Assembly (NCBI RefSeq): GCF_025452235.1 | Contig: NZ_CP104965.1 | Span: 2,786,501 to 2,850,500, forward strand | Length of the DNA stretch: 64,000 bases | Direction: 5' to 3' | DNA from: Devosia neptuniae | GTDB taxonomy: Bacteria > Pseudomonadota > Alphaproteobacteria > Rhizobiales > Devosiaceae | Shown: piece after piece, positions 28,255 to 36,789 of the stretch | Layout: every line of letters begins with the position of its first letter | Position numbering within the stretch: position 1 is the first letter of the stretch | Position numbers and translations under genes: made by a program | The notes under the pieces: model-generated | What the model was told of the DNA's origin: nothing | Databases searched by the model: none | The model's input: only the letters and a program-made list of their open reading frames with translations

Positions 28255-28613
28255 ACTCTTTACTACTCTCGCGTCGACTTCACAGCGATCGGGCGGCAAA
28301 CTGGCGGTGTGTTAACCCCCAACCCGTTTCCGGGCCGATGGTCAAATGGAAACAATTCGATGCAAATGCCGCGCATTATTTCCGCACCACCGCCGCCGCG
28401 CGCTGGTTCAAAATCCATACATACATTCAATTTTACTCAAACCGAACGCTTTCTTACCCAAAGGTTAATTTTTTGGGGAGAACGAGGGCCATCAAAAACG
28501 GCAAAGAACGGCGAAGATGTGGCTTAATCGCCTGTTCATCCGGGGCTCCTAAGCTTGTGCAGCGGTTTTGTCCCTGTGGGCTGCGTCGCCGCTTTTGTTA
28601 AGGAGTTCGACGG
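28255..28613. promoter_or_regulatory. Divergent regulatory region between the GPR-like and Hpt genes
   Basis: A 359-base, comparatively AT-rich gap that must hold both promoters. The one motif I can point to is a CtrA-type half-site pair at 28454-28468, listed separately. No RNA gene or ORF with a ribosome binding site is seen. Confidence 0.5.
28454..28468 (+). promoter_or_regulatory. Candidate CtrA box
   Basis: TTAC-CCAAAGG-TTAA, one mismatch from the consensus TTAA-N7-TTAA, 146 bases before the Hpt start and about 200 before the GPR-like start. Confidence 0.4.
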
Positions 28614-29009
28614 ATGGCCCAGCGGTTCCCCGCGCTCGACAGAGCCAGTCCTGTCCTTGCCCCGCGCCGGGCGCGCCCCATCGATCTGGTGTATTTGGCC
28701 AAGCAATGCCTGGGCGATGCCGCGCTGGAACACGAAATGCTACGCCTGTTCGACACCACGATCCAAACTTACCTGACGCGGCTCCTCGCCGCCGAGGCTC
28801 CCGATCAGGTCCTGTTCACCCTCCACACCATCAAAGGCGCCGCCGCCGGCGTGGGCGCATTCGCCATAGCCGATCTCGCTAAAGCCATGGAAGCGGACGC
28901 CAGGGCCGGGATGAGCACCAATCCCGAGCAGTTGGACGACCTCAAAATAGCGGTGGAGGAAGTTAGCGTGTTTGTTGAGGACGTGCTGAGCAAGGATATG
29001 CGGGCGTAG
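28614..29009 (+). CDS. Hpt domain phosphotransfer protein
   Basis: A 131-residue protein with one histidine phosphotransfer domain. The phosphoaccepting His is about residue 71 in LHTIKGAAAGVGA, which matches the Hpt consensus HTLKGxxxxxGA with the essential Lys three residues later. About 25 disordered residues precede the four-helix bundle. It would relay phosphate between a hybrid kinase and a response regulator; no kinase is in the window. Divergent transcription from the GPR-like gene raises a possible link with polar or cell-cycle signalling. AAGGAG stands before the ATG. Confidence 0.88.
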   Translation: MAQRFPALDRASPVLAPRRARPIDLVYLAKQCLGDAALEHEMLRLFDTTIQTYLTRLLAAEAPDQVLFTLHTIKGAAAGVGAFAIADLAKAMEADARAGMSTNPEQLDDLKIAVEEVSVFVEDVLSKDMRA

Positions 29010-29012
29010 GGA

Positions 29013-29711
29013 TTACCAAACCCCGGGCACCCACCGATACTGAACCCGCAGCGCATAATCCGCGTAGCCCGGCAATTCCTGCTGCAGCGTGCGATCCTCA
29101 ATAATTGTCCGCATCACCAAAGCCGCGATCACAAGGGCCGCGGGCAGCAGCGCCACCAGCGAGCCGAGAACCAGCGCCACGCTGATCGCCAACAAAGCGC
29201 CACTGACATAGCCGGGATGCCGCACCAGCGCGTAGGGGCCGGTATCGATCACCGTGTGCTGCCGGTCGGTCTGGATGCGGACACCCGGCTCGAAATGCCG
29301 GTTCCTGGCCTGTGGCCAGATTTGCCCGGCAAAGCTCAGCACGAACAGCAGATAGCCGACGACGACCAGCCAATCGGAGGCCTGCAGCCAGGCGAAGCGA
29401 TAATCGAGCCCGGCCACCGGCAACAGTGCGGCCAGCCCGCCGATGATGAGGATCAGGAAGATATAGTCCCACCACTTGGTGCCGGCCTGTACACGCGAGC
29501 GGGCGACGAAGATCTCCGGATTGGTACGCCACAGGATGCCGACCGAGACCAGCATGGCCGCGATGAAGGCGGCCATGAACCACCAGCCACGTAACCAGTT
29601 GAGCGTGCCGGCCGTGCCGAACAACAGCGCTGCCACGATGACAACGGTGACGACCAGCGAAATCATGGATTTTTGCAGGGCCCGCCGTTGTGCCTCGTTT
29701 GCCTGGACCAT
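29013..29711 (-). CDS. Isoprenylcysteine carboxyl methyltransferase family membrane protein
   Basis: A 232-residue membrane protein with five or six hydrophobic helices. The C-terminal half carries the ICMT/PEMT signature: GPYALVRHPGYVSG and EDRTLQQELPGYADYALRVQYR, which bind S-adenosylmethionine in relatives. Bacteria have no prenylated CAAX proteins, so the real substrate (a lipid, thiol or isoprenoid) is unknown. The ATG at 29711 has GGGAG 7 bases before it; the longer frame needs a TTG. Its stop is 3 bases from that of the convergent Hpt gene. Confidence 0.82.
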   Translation of the reverse strand: MVQANEAQRRALQKSMISLVVTVVIVAALLFGTAGTLNWLRGWWFMAAFIAAMLVSVGILWRTNPEIFVARSRVQAGTKWWDYIFLILIIGGLAALLPVAGLDYRFAWLQASDWLVVVGYLLFVLSFAGQIWPQARNRHFEPGVRIQTDRQHTVIDTGPYALVRHPGYVSGALLAISVALVLGSLVALLPAALVIAALVMRTIIEDRTLQQELPGYADYALRVQYRWVPGVW

Positions 29712-29881
29712 GGTGCGCTCCCATTCGCGGGTGAGTGGCAAGGCTATGCTTGATCCTTACTGGCTTCAACCGTGCCATCCGGTTGCGGCATTTGACCACC
29801 ACCCTTGCCTTCCCCTATAGAGCGCCCAATATTTGTTGCGCTTCGCAGCCCGCCGATCCGGGCGCCCAAAGGCAAGTTTCC

Positions 29882-31483
29882 ATGAGCATGTCCCTCGCCG
29901 CCGAGACGCCGTCTCGCGCCATCACTGAGCCCTATCGCACTCGCCGGACCTTTGCGATCATTTCGCACCCGGACGCGGGCAAGACCACGCTGACCGAGCG
30001 GCTGCTGGCTGCTGCCGGCGCGATCCAGTCTGCCGGCGCGGTGCGCGGCAAGGCGGGCACCCGCTCGACCCGTTCGGACTGGATGGAAATGGAGCAGCAG
30101 CGCGGCATTTCCATCACCTCCTCGGTGATGACCTTTGATTATGACGGGCTGACACTGAACCTGCTCGACACGCCCGGCCACTCGGACTTTTCCGAGGACA
30201 CCTATCGAACCCTAACCGCGGTCGACGCCGCCATCATGGTGATCGACGCCGCCAAGGGCATCGAAGCCCAGACCCTGAAACTGTTCGAAGTCTGCCGCCT
30301 GCGCGACATCCCGATCATCACCTTCATCAATAAGGTGGATCGCGAGGGCCTTTCCCCGCTCGAACTGATCGACGAAATCCAGGGCAAGCTGGCGCTCGAT
30401 CTGACACCCGTGCTGTGGCCGATCGGGCAGGGCGTCGATTTCCACGGTTATCTGGACCTGTTGGAAAAGCGCGTGCTGAGCCCGCAGGGCAAGCCGATTG
30501 CCGAATATAATGCCATCGAAGACCTGCTCGATAACGACGCGCTTATCGAAGACCCCGTCTTCATGACGGCGCTCGAAACTCTGGAAATGGCCACGGCCAT
30601 GCTGCCGCCCTTCGATCTCGAAACCTTCCACGCCGGACATTTGAGCCCCGTGCTGTTCGGCTCGGCCCTCAAGGGCATTGGCGTGGCTGAACTACTGCGT
30701 ACGCTGGGCGAATGGGGCCCCGAGCCCCGCCCGCAGCCCGCCATTCCCGCACCCATCGAGCCAGCCGACAAAAAGGTCACCGGCTTTGTGTTCAAGGTGC
30801 AGGCCAATATGGATGCCAACCACCGCGACCGCATCGCCTTTGTCCGCCTTTGCTCGGGCACCTTCACCCGCGGCATGCGTCTGAAGAACGTGCGTTCGGG
30901 CAAGGACATGGCCGTGTCCAACCCGATGTTCTTCTTCGGCAATGACCGCGAATTGGCCGAACAGGCCGTTGCCGGCGACATTGTCGGCATCCCCAATCAC
31001 GGCACCCTCTCGGTCGGCGATACGCTCACCGAGGGCGCGACGATCAACGTGACGGGCATTCCCAACTTCGCGCCGGAAATCATCCGCCGCGTGCGCCTCA
31101 CCGACCATATGAAGACCAAGCAGATGGCCAAGGCCCTCTCGGACCTGTCCGAAGAGGGCGTCACCCAGGTGTTCCGCCGCGTCGTCGGTGCGGATTGGAT
31201 CGTGGGCGTTGTCGGCCAGCTGCAGCTCGAAGTGCTGAGCTCGCGCGTCGCCAAGGAATATGGCGTGCCTATCACCTTTGAGAGCCTCAATTACGAAGTC
31301 GCCCGCTGGATCGAGAGCGATGATCCCAAGGAATTGGAACGCTTCATCGCCGCCCAGAAGATGAATATTGCCGAGGATCGCACCGGCTCCCCGGTTTTCC
31401 TCGCGCAAAACGCCTGGTGGGCCGACCGCGCCAAGCAGGATTTCCCAAAAATCCGCTTCCTCACCACGAAGGAACGGCATTGA
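29882..31483 (+). CDS. prfC: Peptide chain release factor 3
   Basis: Translational GTPase RF3, which recycles RF1/RF2 from the ribosome after termination. It is 533 residues, the family length. G1 is SHPDAGKTTLTE, G3 DTPGHSDFSEDTYR and G4 NKVDRE, all intact. The loop RSDWMEMEQQRGISITSSV is characteristic of RF3 rather than EF-G. The start is ATG 29882 or the next in-frame ATG at 29888; no strong ribosome binding site separates them. The downstream methyltransferase starts within its last codons. Confidence 0.97.
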   Translation: MSMSLAAETPSRAITEPYRTRRTFAIISHPDAGKTTLTERLLAAAGAIQSAGAVRGKAGTRSTRSDWMEMEQQRGISITSSVMTFDYDGLTLNLLDTPGHSDFSEDTYRTLTAVDAAIMVIDAAKGIEAQTLKLFEVCRLRDIPIITFINKVDREGLSPLELIDEIQGKLALDLTPVLWPIGQGVDFHGYLDLLEKRVLSPQGKPIAEYNAIEDLLDNDALIEDPVFMTALETLEMATAMLPPFDLETFHAGHLSPVLFGSALKGIGVAELLRTLGEWGPEPRPQPAIPAPIEPADKKVTGFVFKVQANMDANHRDRIAFVRLCSGTFTRGMRLKNVRSGKDMAVSNPMFFFGNDRELAEQAVAGDIVGIPNHGTLSVGDTLTEGATINVTGIPNFAPEIIRRVRLTDHMKTKQMAKALSDLSEEGVTQVFRRVVGADWIVGVVGQLQLEVLSSRVAKEYGVPITFESLNYEVARWIESDDPKELERFIAAQKMNIAEDRTGSPVFLAQNAWWADRAKQDFPKIRFLTTKERH

Positions 31484-32652
31484 CCGACCGTATCGAAGAG
31501 TTCCTGAGCGCGGTGAAATCGGCCTTTGCCGGCAATAGCCTGGTCAAGCTGAAACTGGCCGGCTATCACGGCGGCGAAGCCGATCTTAAATCCATCGACG
31601 TCAAGAAGATCGTCGCCAAGGGGGTGGAGAAGTTCAGCTTCACCTTCCACTACAAAACGCGCGACATCATCAAAAATCAGATTCAGGCCGAGGCCCTGGG
31701 CAATCTGCGCATTGCCCTCAAGGACGAGTTCCGCAGCGCCCAGCTCGCGACCACCGAGTTCGATTTAAGCTTTGAGCGCAATGGCGACAAAATCCGCCTC
31801 AAGCGCAGTGAAGTCGCCGGCCGCGAAGCTCCTTCGACCGATCACAACCGCGCCAAGAACCGCCCGCTATCCGAGACCAATAAGCCGTATCTGCATGCCC
31901 TTGGCATTACCGGCAAGGATGGCGTGGTGCGCAACGACGCGCAGGATAAGTTCCGCCAGATCAACAAGATGGTCGAAATCTTTGCCCCCTTGATTCAGGC
32001 GATCAAGGCCGAGAAACCCCGCATCGTCGACATGGGCGCCGGCAAGGGGTATCTGGATTTCGCGCTCTACGATTACCTCGCCAATGTCGCCAATCGCCCC
32101 GCCGAGATCGTCGGCGTTGAAATGCGCGACAAGCTGGTCGAAGACGGCAACGCCACTGCCGCCCAGTCCGGTTTCGACGGCCTGAGCTTCCAGCCCGGCA
32201 CTATTCTGGACCACGACGCGACGGGCGCCGACGCCGTCATCGCGCTGCATGCCTGCGACACGGCTACCGATGACGCCATCTACAAAGGCATTGCCGTCGG
32301 CGCTTCCTTAATCGCCGTCGCCCCCTGCTGCCACAAGCAAATCCGCCGCCAGATGGAAGCCGGCAAGCCCGAGGACGCGCTATCGAACCTGCTCCGCCAC
32401 GGCATCTTCATGGAACGGCAGGCCGAGATGGTCACCGATGCCCTGCGCGCGCTTTATCTTGAGCTGAACGGCTACCGCACCAAGGTGTTCGAGTTCGTCT
32501 CCGACGCGCACACGCCCAAGAACAATCTGATCGTCGCCGAAAAGGACGGCCGCGTCGGCCGCGACCGCGATGCGATCCTCAAGCAGATAAGTGACACCAA
32601 GGCCATGTTCGGCATCGAGCGGCATTATCTTGAGGGTCTGCTGGGGCTCTGA
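31480..32652 (+). CDS. Class I SAM-dependent methyltransferase (Methyltransf_32 type)
   Basis: A 390-residue methyltransferase. The SAM-binding motif is DMGAGKGYLDFALYDYL near residue 185, and a conserved APCCHKQIRRQM follows about 90 residues later. The N-terminal 150 residues are basic (KTRDIIKNQIQAE, LKRSEV), which suggests RNA binding. Family members include poorly studied eukaryotic and bacterial enzymes, with an rRNA or tRNA target likely but unproven. The start is a TTG at 31480 that overlaps the prfC stop by 4 bases, with AAGGA 7 bases before it, so expression is coupled to release factor 3. Confidence 0.83.
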   Translation: MTDRIEEFLSAVKSAFAGNSLVKLKLAGYHGGEADLKSIDVKKIVAKGVEKFSFTFHYKTRDIIKNQIQAEALGNLRIALKDEFRSAQLATTEFDLSFERNGDKIRLKRSEVAGREAPSTDHNRAKNRPLSETNKPYLHALGITGKDGVVRNDAQDKFRQINKMVEIFAPLIQAIKAEKPRIVDMGAGKGYLDFALYDYLANVANRPAEIVGVEMRDKLVEDGNATAAQSGFDGLSFQPGTILDHDATGADAVIALHACDTATDDAIYKGIAVGASLIAVAPCCHKQIRRQMEAGKPEDALSNLLRHGIFMERQAEMVTDALRALYLELNGYRTKVFEFVSDAHTPKNNLIVAEKDGRVGRDRDAILKQISDTKAMFGIERHYLEGLLGL

Positions 32653-32740
32653 GGGCGCAATCCCGCAATGCCGTGCGCAGGGTTCCTAAACCGTCCCCCA
32701 GCCTCTATATCCTTGGTGAACAGCAAGCCCTTAGAGACCA

Positions 32741-33061
32741 ATGACCAAGATCACTTTCGTCCAGCAGGACGGCGAACGCATCGAGACTGAAGGCCAGAAC
32801 GGCGCCACCGTGATGGAAACCGCCATCATGAACGGCATACCGGGCATCGTGGCCGAATGCGGCGGCGCCTGCACCTGCGCCACCTGCCATGTCTATGTCG
32901 ATGACGCCTGGACCGAAACGGTTGGCGGCCCCTCGAACATGGAAGAAGACATGCTCGACTTCGCCTTCGACGTGAAAGCCAGCAGCCGCTTGTCGTGCCA
33001 GATCAAGGTCAAAGACGAGCTGGACGGCCTCGTCGTGCATGTGCCGAGCCGTCAGGGCTGA
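32741..33061 (+). CDS. 2Fe-2S ferredoxin (adrenodoxin type), copy 1
   Basis: A 106-residue [2Fe-2S] ferredoxin. The cluster ligands are in [16 protein letters not shown] (C-x5-C-x2-C) with the fourth Cys in SRLSCQI. It resembles the Isc/adrenodoxin-type ferredoxins of alphaproteobacteria. It precedes the siroheme/sulfite cluster in the same direction, separated by a palindromic repeat, and has a paralogue of the same length at 39319. Candidate roles are Fe-S assembly or electron supply to CysI. Confidence 0.92.
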   Translation: MTKITFVQQDGERIETEGQNGATVMETAIMNGIPGIVAECGGACTCATCHVYVDDAWTETVGGPSNMEEDMLDFAFDVKASSRLSCQIKVKDELDGLVVHVPSRQG

Positions 33062-33123
33062 GCGGCGCACTCCCCCGGCACATACTTCACTGGGCTGAGA
33101 CCCGGTACTATCCTCCCCACCGT

Positions 33124-33201
33124 TCTCCCTCGGACTTGATCCGAGGGCCGCTCTCAGCGCGGCCGGAATGCGAGAAGACCTCGGATCAAGTCCGAGGGAG
33201 A
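33124..33201. repeat. Palindromic repeat, family C (CTCGGACTTGATCCGAG type)
   Basis: Two perfect 23-base inverted arms at 33124-33146 and 33179-33201. The only copy of this family seen in the window. The remaining bases to 33421 (leader of cysG) show no further motif that I can name. Confidence 0.85.
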
Positions 33202-33421
33202 CGTGGTGGGCGTTGTCTGATCCAGTTACCGCACCGCCACAGCGAGTAAAATTTTCTCCGCTTCCCCGGCGGAAAGATTCATTTAGCGGGTTTGTGGTAT
33301 TCCCATTGTCGGCGTTCCACGCCATGCCCCGCTAGGGAAATATAAAAGCTATTGAATTTCAACGCCTTGTGTATTCGGGCCAGAGTGGATTATTTTGCCC
33401 ACCACTCACAACAGGGTTCCA

Positions 33422-34816
33422 ATGGGTTACCTCAACACATTTCCGTTGAGCTACAAGGTACAGGGTCTGCGCATCGTCATCGTCGGCGGTGGTGAAGAAG
33501 CCCTCAACAAAGCCCGGCTGGTGACTAAGACGACCGCTCAGGTCGTGATTATATCCCCTCAGATCGAAGCCGACTTTTCCGGCCTCTCCGTCACCCTGAT
33601 CGAGCGCGATTTCATCGCCGCCGATCTCGACAATACGGCTCTGGTTTTCGTCGCCGAAGAGAGCGCCGCGGCCGACCGCGCCAAGGTTGAGGCCCGCGCT
33701 CGTGGCATCCCGCTCAACGTGGTCGATGTTCCCGCCGAATGCGATTTCTACACGCCCTCCATCGTTGACCGTGCGCCCCTGACCGTCGCCATCTCCACCG
33801 AAGGCGATGCGCCGGTTCTGGCCCGTCTGGTCCGCGCCCGGATCGAAGCGATGCTGTCGCCCCGCATTGGCAAAATCGCGAGGCTTGCCGGTGGGTTGCG
33901 CCACAAGGTTGAGAGCCTGATTCACGATGGTGCTGCCCGCCGCCGCTTTTACGAAGCGCTGGTGACCTCGCCCGCCATTGAGGCCGCCGAAGCCGCAGGG
34001 CAGGGCGTCAGTGCCGCCGAAACCCTGCTGGCTCAGCACGCTGACACGGCCCACGCTAATGGCGTTGTCTGGCTGATCGGCGCCGGTCCGGGTTCGGAAG
34101 ACCTGCTCACCCTGCGCGCCCAGCGACTGCTGCAGGAAGCCGATGTCATCGTGCATGATCAACTCGTGCCCGATGCCGTGGTGCAGATGGGCCGCCGCGA
34201 TGCCGAGCAGATTTCGGTGGGCAAGGCCAAGGGCCACCACAGCTTCAGCCAGGCCCAGATCAACACGCTGATCGTTCGCCTCGCCAAGGAGGGCAAAAAG
34301 GTTGCCCGCCTCAAATCCGGCGATCCGATGATCTTCGGTCGCGCCGGCGAGGAAATCGCCGCCCTGCGCAAGGCTGGCGTGCCCTATCAGATCGTGCCCG
34401 GCGTCAGTGCTGCGCTTGCCGCTGCCGCGGACACCGCCACTCCGGTCACCCTACGCAAAGTCTCGAGCGGCTTCGTCATGGCTACCGCGCATGGCGCCGA
34501 CGATGGCGACCTGACCCATTGGGCGGCCCTGGCCCAATCCGGTCTGACGCTGGCGCTTTACATGGGCAAGTCCATCGCCCCAGACGTTGCCGCCCGCCTG
34601 ATCGAGCAGGGCGCCAGCCCCGCGCTGCCCATCGGCATCGTGGTCAATGCGGGCCGGGCCGACAAATCCACCTATTGCGGAACTCTGGGGACGCTGGCGG
34701 CCAATGCCGTGGCGTTTGCCGATGGTCCGGCAATCATTTTCGTAGGCGAAGCCGTTGAGGCCGGTGATTGGGCAGATGCGGCCCAGCTTACCGGCATGAG
34801 CTTCAAGGTAGCATAG
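33422..34816 (+). CDS. cysG: Siroheme synthase (uroporphyrinogen methyltransferase / dehydrogenase / ferrochelatase)
   Basis: Trifunctional enzyme making siroheme, the cofactor of sulfite reductase. The N-terminal CysG-B part shows the NAD-binding IVIVGGGEEALNKA near residue 19 and carries out precorrin-2 oxidation and iron insertion. The C-terminal CysG-A methyltransferase begins VWLIGAGPGSEDLLTLRA near 215 and contains GDPMIFGRAGEE. At 464 residues it is the expected length. The ATG at 33422 has AGGG 6 bases before it; the upstream ATG-free extension is ignored. It leads the cysG-DUF2849-cysI-cysH operon. Confidence 0.95.
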   Translation: MGYLNTFPLSYKVQGLRIVIVGGGEEALNKARLVTKTTAQVVIISPQIEADFSGLSVTLIERDFIAADLDNTALVFVAEESAAADRAKVEARARGIPLNVVDVPAECDFYTPSIVDRAPLTVAISTEGDAPVLARLVRARIEAMLSPRIGKIARLAGGLRHKVESLIHDGAARRRFYEALVTSPAIEAAEAAGQGVSAAETLLAQHADTAHANGVVWLIGAGPGSEDLLTLRAQRLLQEADVIVHDQLVPDAVVQMGRRDAEQISVGKAKGHHSFSQAQINTLIVRLAKEGKKVARLKSGDPMIFGRAGEEIAALRKAGVPYQIVPGVSAALAAAADTATPVTLRKVSSGFVMATAHGADDGDLTHWAALAQSGLTLALYMGKSIAPDVAARLIEQGASPALPIGIVVNAGRADKSTYCGTLGTLAANAVAFADGPAIIFVGEAVEAGDWADAAQLTGMSFKVA

Positions 34817-34820
34817 CAGC

Positions 34821-35144
34821 ATGGAAATTCTGACCGGCAATGAGCTGATATCGGGGGCGACGGTTTACCTCGACGCCCACAACAATTGGGTCGAGGACCT
34901 GCAAGCCGCCCGGCTCTTCGGCAAGGAGGAGACGGCCGAGCGCGATGCAGCCTTGATCGCGACCAAGGCCGGCGGTCGCGTCATCAGTCTCGAGATCGAG
35001 GAAGTGAGCCAACTGGACGGCGTTGTCGTCCCCAAGCGCTTGCGCGAACGCATAAGGGCAGCGGGTCCTACCGCGCCCCTGACATTGAACGGCGAGATCT
35101 ACGACCGCCAGCATCTGGGTGAGGACGGTCATGTATCGATATGA
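34821..35144 (+). CDS. DUF2849 domain protein
   Basis: A 107-residue small protein of the DUF2849 family, almost always found between cysG and cysI in alphaproteobacteria. It begins ELISGATVYLDAHNNWVEDL and has RLRERIRAAGPTAPLTLNGEIYD near the end. No cofactor motif or cysteine is present. It lies 4 bases after cysG and overlaps cysI by 14 bases, so it must be made together with sulfite reductase. A role as accessory or assembly factor is plausible but unproven. Confidence 0.85.
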   Translation: MEILTGNELISGATVYLDAHNNWVEDLQAARLFGKEETAERDAALIATKAGGRVISLEIEEVSQLDGVVVPKRLRERIRAAGPTAPLTLNGEIYDRQHLGEDGHVSI

Positions 35145-36789
35145 CGAATTCGACGCGGCTTTCGTTGCGGGCCGCACCAGCCAATTTGCCGATCAGGTCA
35201 GGCGTCGCCTGTCGGGCGAGCTGAGCGAAGACCAGTTCCGCCCCCTGCGGCTGATGAACGGGCTCTACCTGCAATTGCACGCCTATATGCTGCGCATTGC
35301 GGTGCCCTATGGCACGCTATCGAGCAAGCAGATGCGCAAGTTCGCCCATATCGCCCGCACCTATGATCGCGGCTATGGCCACTTCACGACGCGGCAGAAC
35401 ATCCAGTTCAACTGGCCCAAGCTCAAGGACATTCCGGTGATCCTGGAAGAGTTGGCTTCGGTCGAAATGCATGCCATCCAGACCTCGGGCAATTGCATCC
35501 GCAATGTCACGGCCGACCATTTCGCGGGCGCCGCCGCCGACGAAATCATCGATCCGCGCCCGATTGCCGAAATCCTGCGCCAATGGTCGAGCCTGCATCC
35601 CGAATTCAGCTATCTGCCGCGCAAGTTCAAGATCGCCATTACCGGCGCGCCGAATGACCGCGCCGCCATCCGCTTCCACGATATCGGCCTGCAGGCAGCC
35701 ACCAATGCCGCGGGCGAAATCGGTTGGGAAGTCTGGGTTGGCGGCGGTCTGGGTCGCACGCCGATGATCGGCAAGCTGATCAACAGCTTCGTGCCCAATG
35801 AGCACCTGCTGGCGTATCTTGAATCCATCATGCGGGTCTATAACCGCTATGGCCGCCGCGATAACAAGTACAAGGCGCGCATCAAGATTCTGGTGCACGA
35901 AGAAGGCCTTGAGACCATCAAGGGGCAGGTGGAAGCCGAGTTCGCCGAAGTGCGCGGTGGTGTGCTGACACTGCCGGCCGAGGAAGTGGACCGCATCACG
36001 GCCTATTTCGCGCCGCCGCAATTCAAGGCCCAGCCCGCCACCAAGATCGATGTGGCCTACCAGTCCATCATAGATCCCGCCTATGGCCGCTGGCTCGATC
36101 ACAATATCAATTCGCATCGCGAGCCGGGTTATGCCTCGGTCACCATCTCACTCAAGCCGGTTGGCGGCGCCCCGGGCGATGCCACCGACAAGCAGATGGA
36201 CGATATTGCCGATATTGCCGAGCGCTATGCGTTCGACGAATTGCGCGTGACCCACGAGCAGAACCTGGTCCTGCCCCATGTCGCCATTGCCGACCTGCGC
36301 GCCATCTATGACGCACTGGTCGCCACCGGCCTCGCCGAAGGCAACAATGGGCTGATCACCGACATGATCTGCTGCCCGGGCCTCGATTTCTGCGCCTTGG
36401 CCAATGCCCGCTCGATCCCCATCGCGCAGGAAATCTCCAAGAAATTCGCCGAGCCCAAGCGGCAGGCCGAAATCGGCGATCTCAAGATCAAGATTTCCGG
36501 CTGCATCAATGCCTGCGGCCACCACCATGTCGGTCACATCGGCATTCTGGGCGTCGAGAAAAAGGGCGGCGAACTCTATCAGATCACCCTGGGCGGTGAC
36601 GCCACCGAGCACGCTTCCGTGGGCAAGATCATCGGCCCCGGCTTTGAGGCTGATGCCGTGCCCGGCGCCATCGAAACGCTGGTCGATACCTATATCGCCA
36701 AGCGCACCAGCGCTGACGAAAGCTTCATCGCCGCCTATCGCCGCCTGGGCGAAGCGCCGTTCAAGGAGGCCCTCTATGGCAATGCCTAA
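35131..36789 (+). CDS. cysI: Ferredoxin-type nitrite/sulfite reductase hemoprotein
   Basis: Siroheme- and [4Fe-4S]-containing reductase of 552 residues that converts sulfite to sulfide with six electrons. The cluster/siroheme motif is complete: CCPGLDFC (C-x5-C) near 415 and SGCINACGHHHVGHIG (C-x3-C) near 455. FTTRQNIQFNW near 90 belongs to the siroheme pocket. The absence of a CysJ flavoprotein gene nearby and the presence of ferredoxins and an FNR suggest that it is ferredoxin-dependent. The ATG at 35131 lies inside DUF2849; the last 14 bases overlap cysH. Confidence 0.95.
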   Translation: MYRYDEFDAAFVAGRTSQFADQVRRRLSGELSEDQFRPLRLMNGLYLQLHAYMLRIAVPYGTLSSKQMRKFAHIARTYDRGYGHFTTRQNIQFNWPKLKDIPVILEELASVEMHAIQTSGNCIRNVTADHFAGAAADEIIDPRPIAEILRQWSSLHPEFSYLPRKFKIAITGAPNDRAAIRFHDIGLQAATNAAGEIGWEVWVGGGLGRTPMIGKLINSFVPNEHLLAYLESIMRVYNRYGRRDNKYKARIKILVHEEGLETIKGQVEAEFAEVRGGVLTLPAEEVDRITAYFAPPQFKAQPATKIDVAYQSIIDPAYGRWLDHNINSHREPGYASVTISLKPVGGAPGDATDKQMDDIADIAERYAFDELRVTHEQNLVLPHVAIADLRAIYDALVATGLAEGNNGLITDMICCPGLDFCALANARSIPIAQEISKKFAEPKRQAEIGDLKIKISGCINACGHHHVGHIGILGVEKKGGELYQITLGGDATEHASVGKIIGPGFEADAVPGAIETLVDTYIAKRTSADESFIAAYRRLGEAPFKEALYGNA

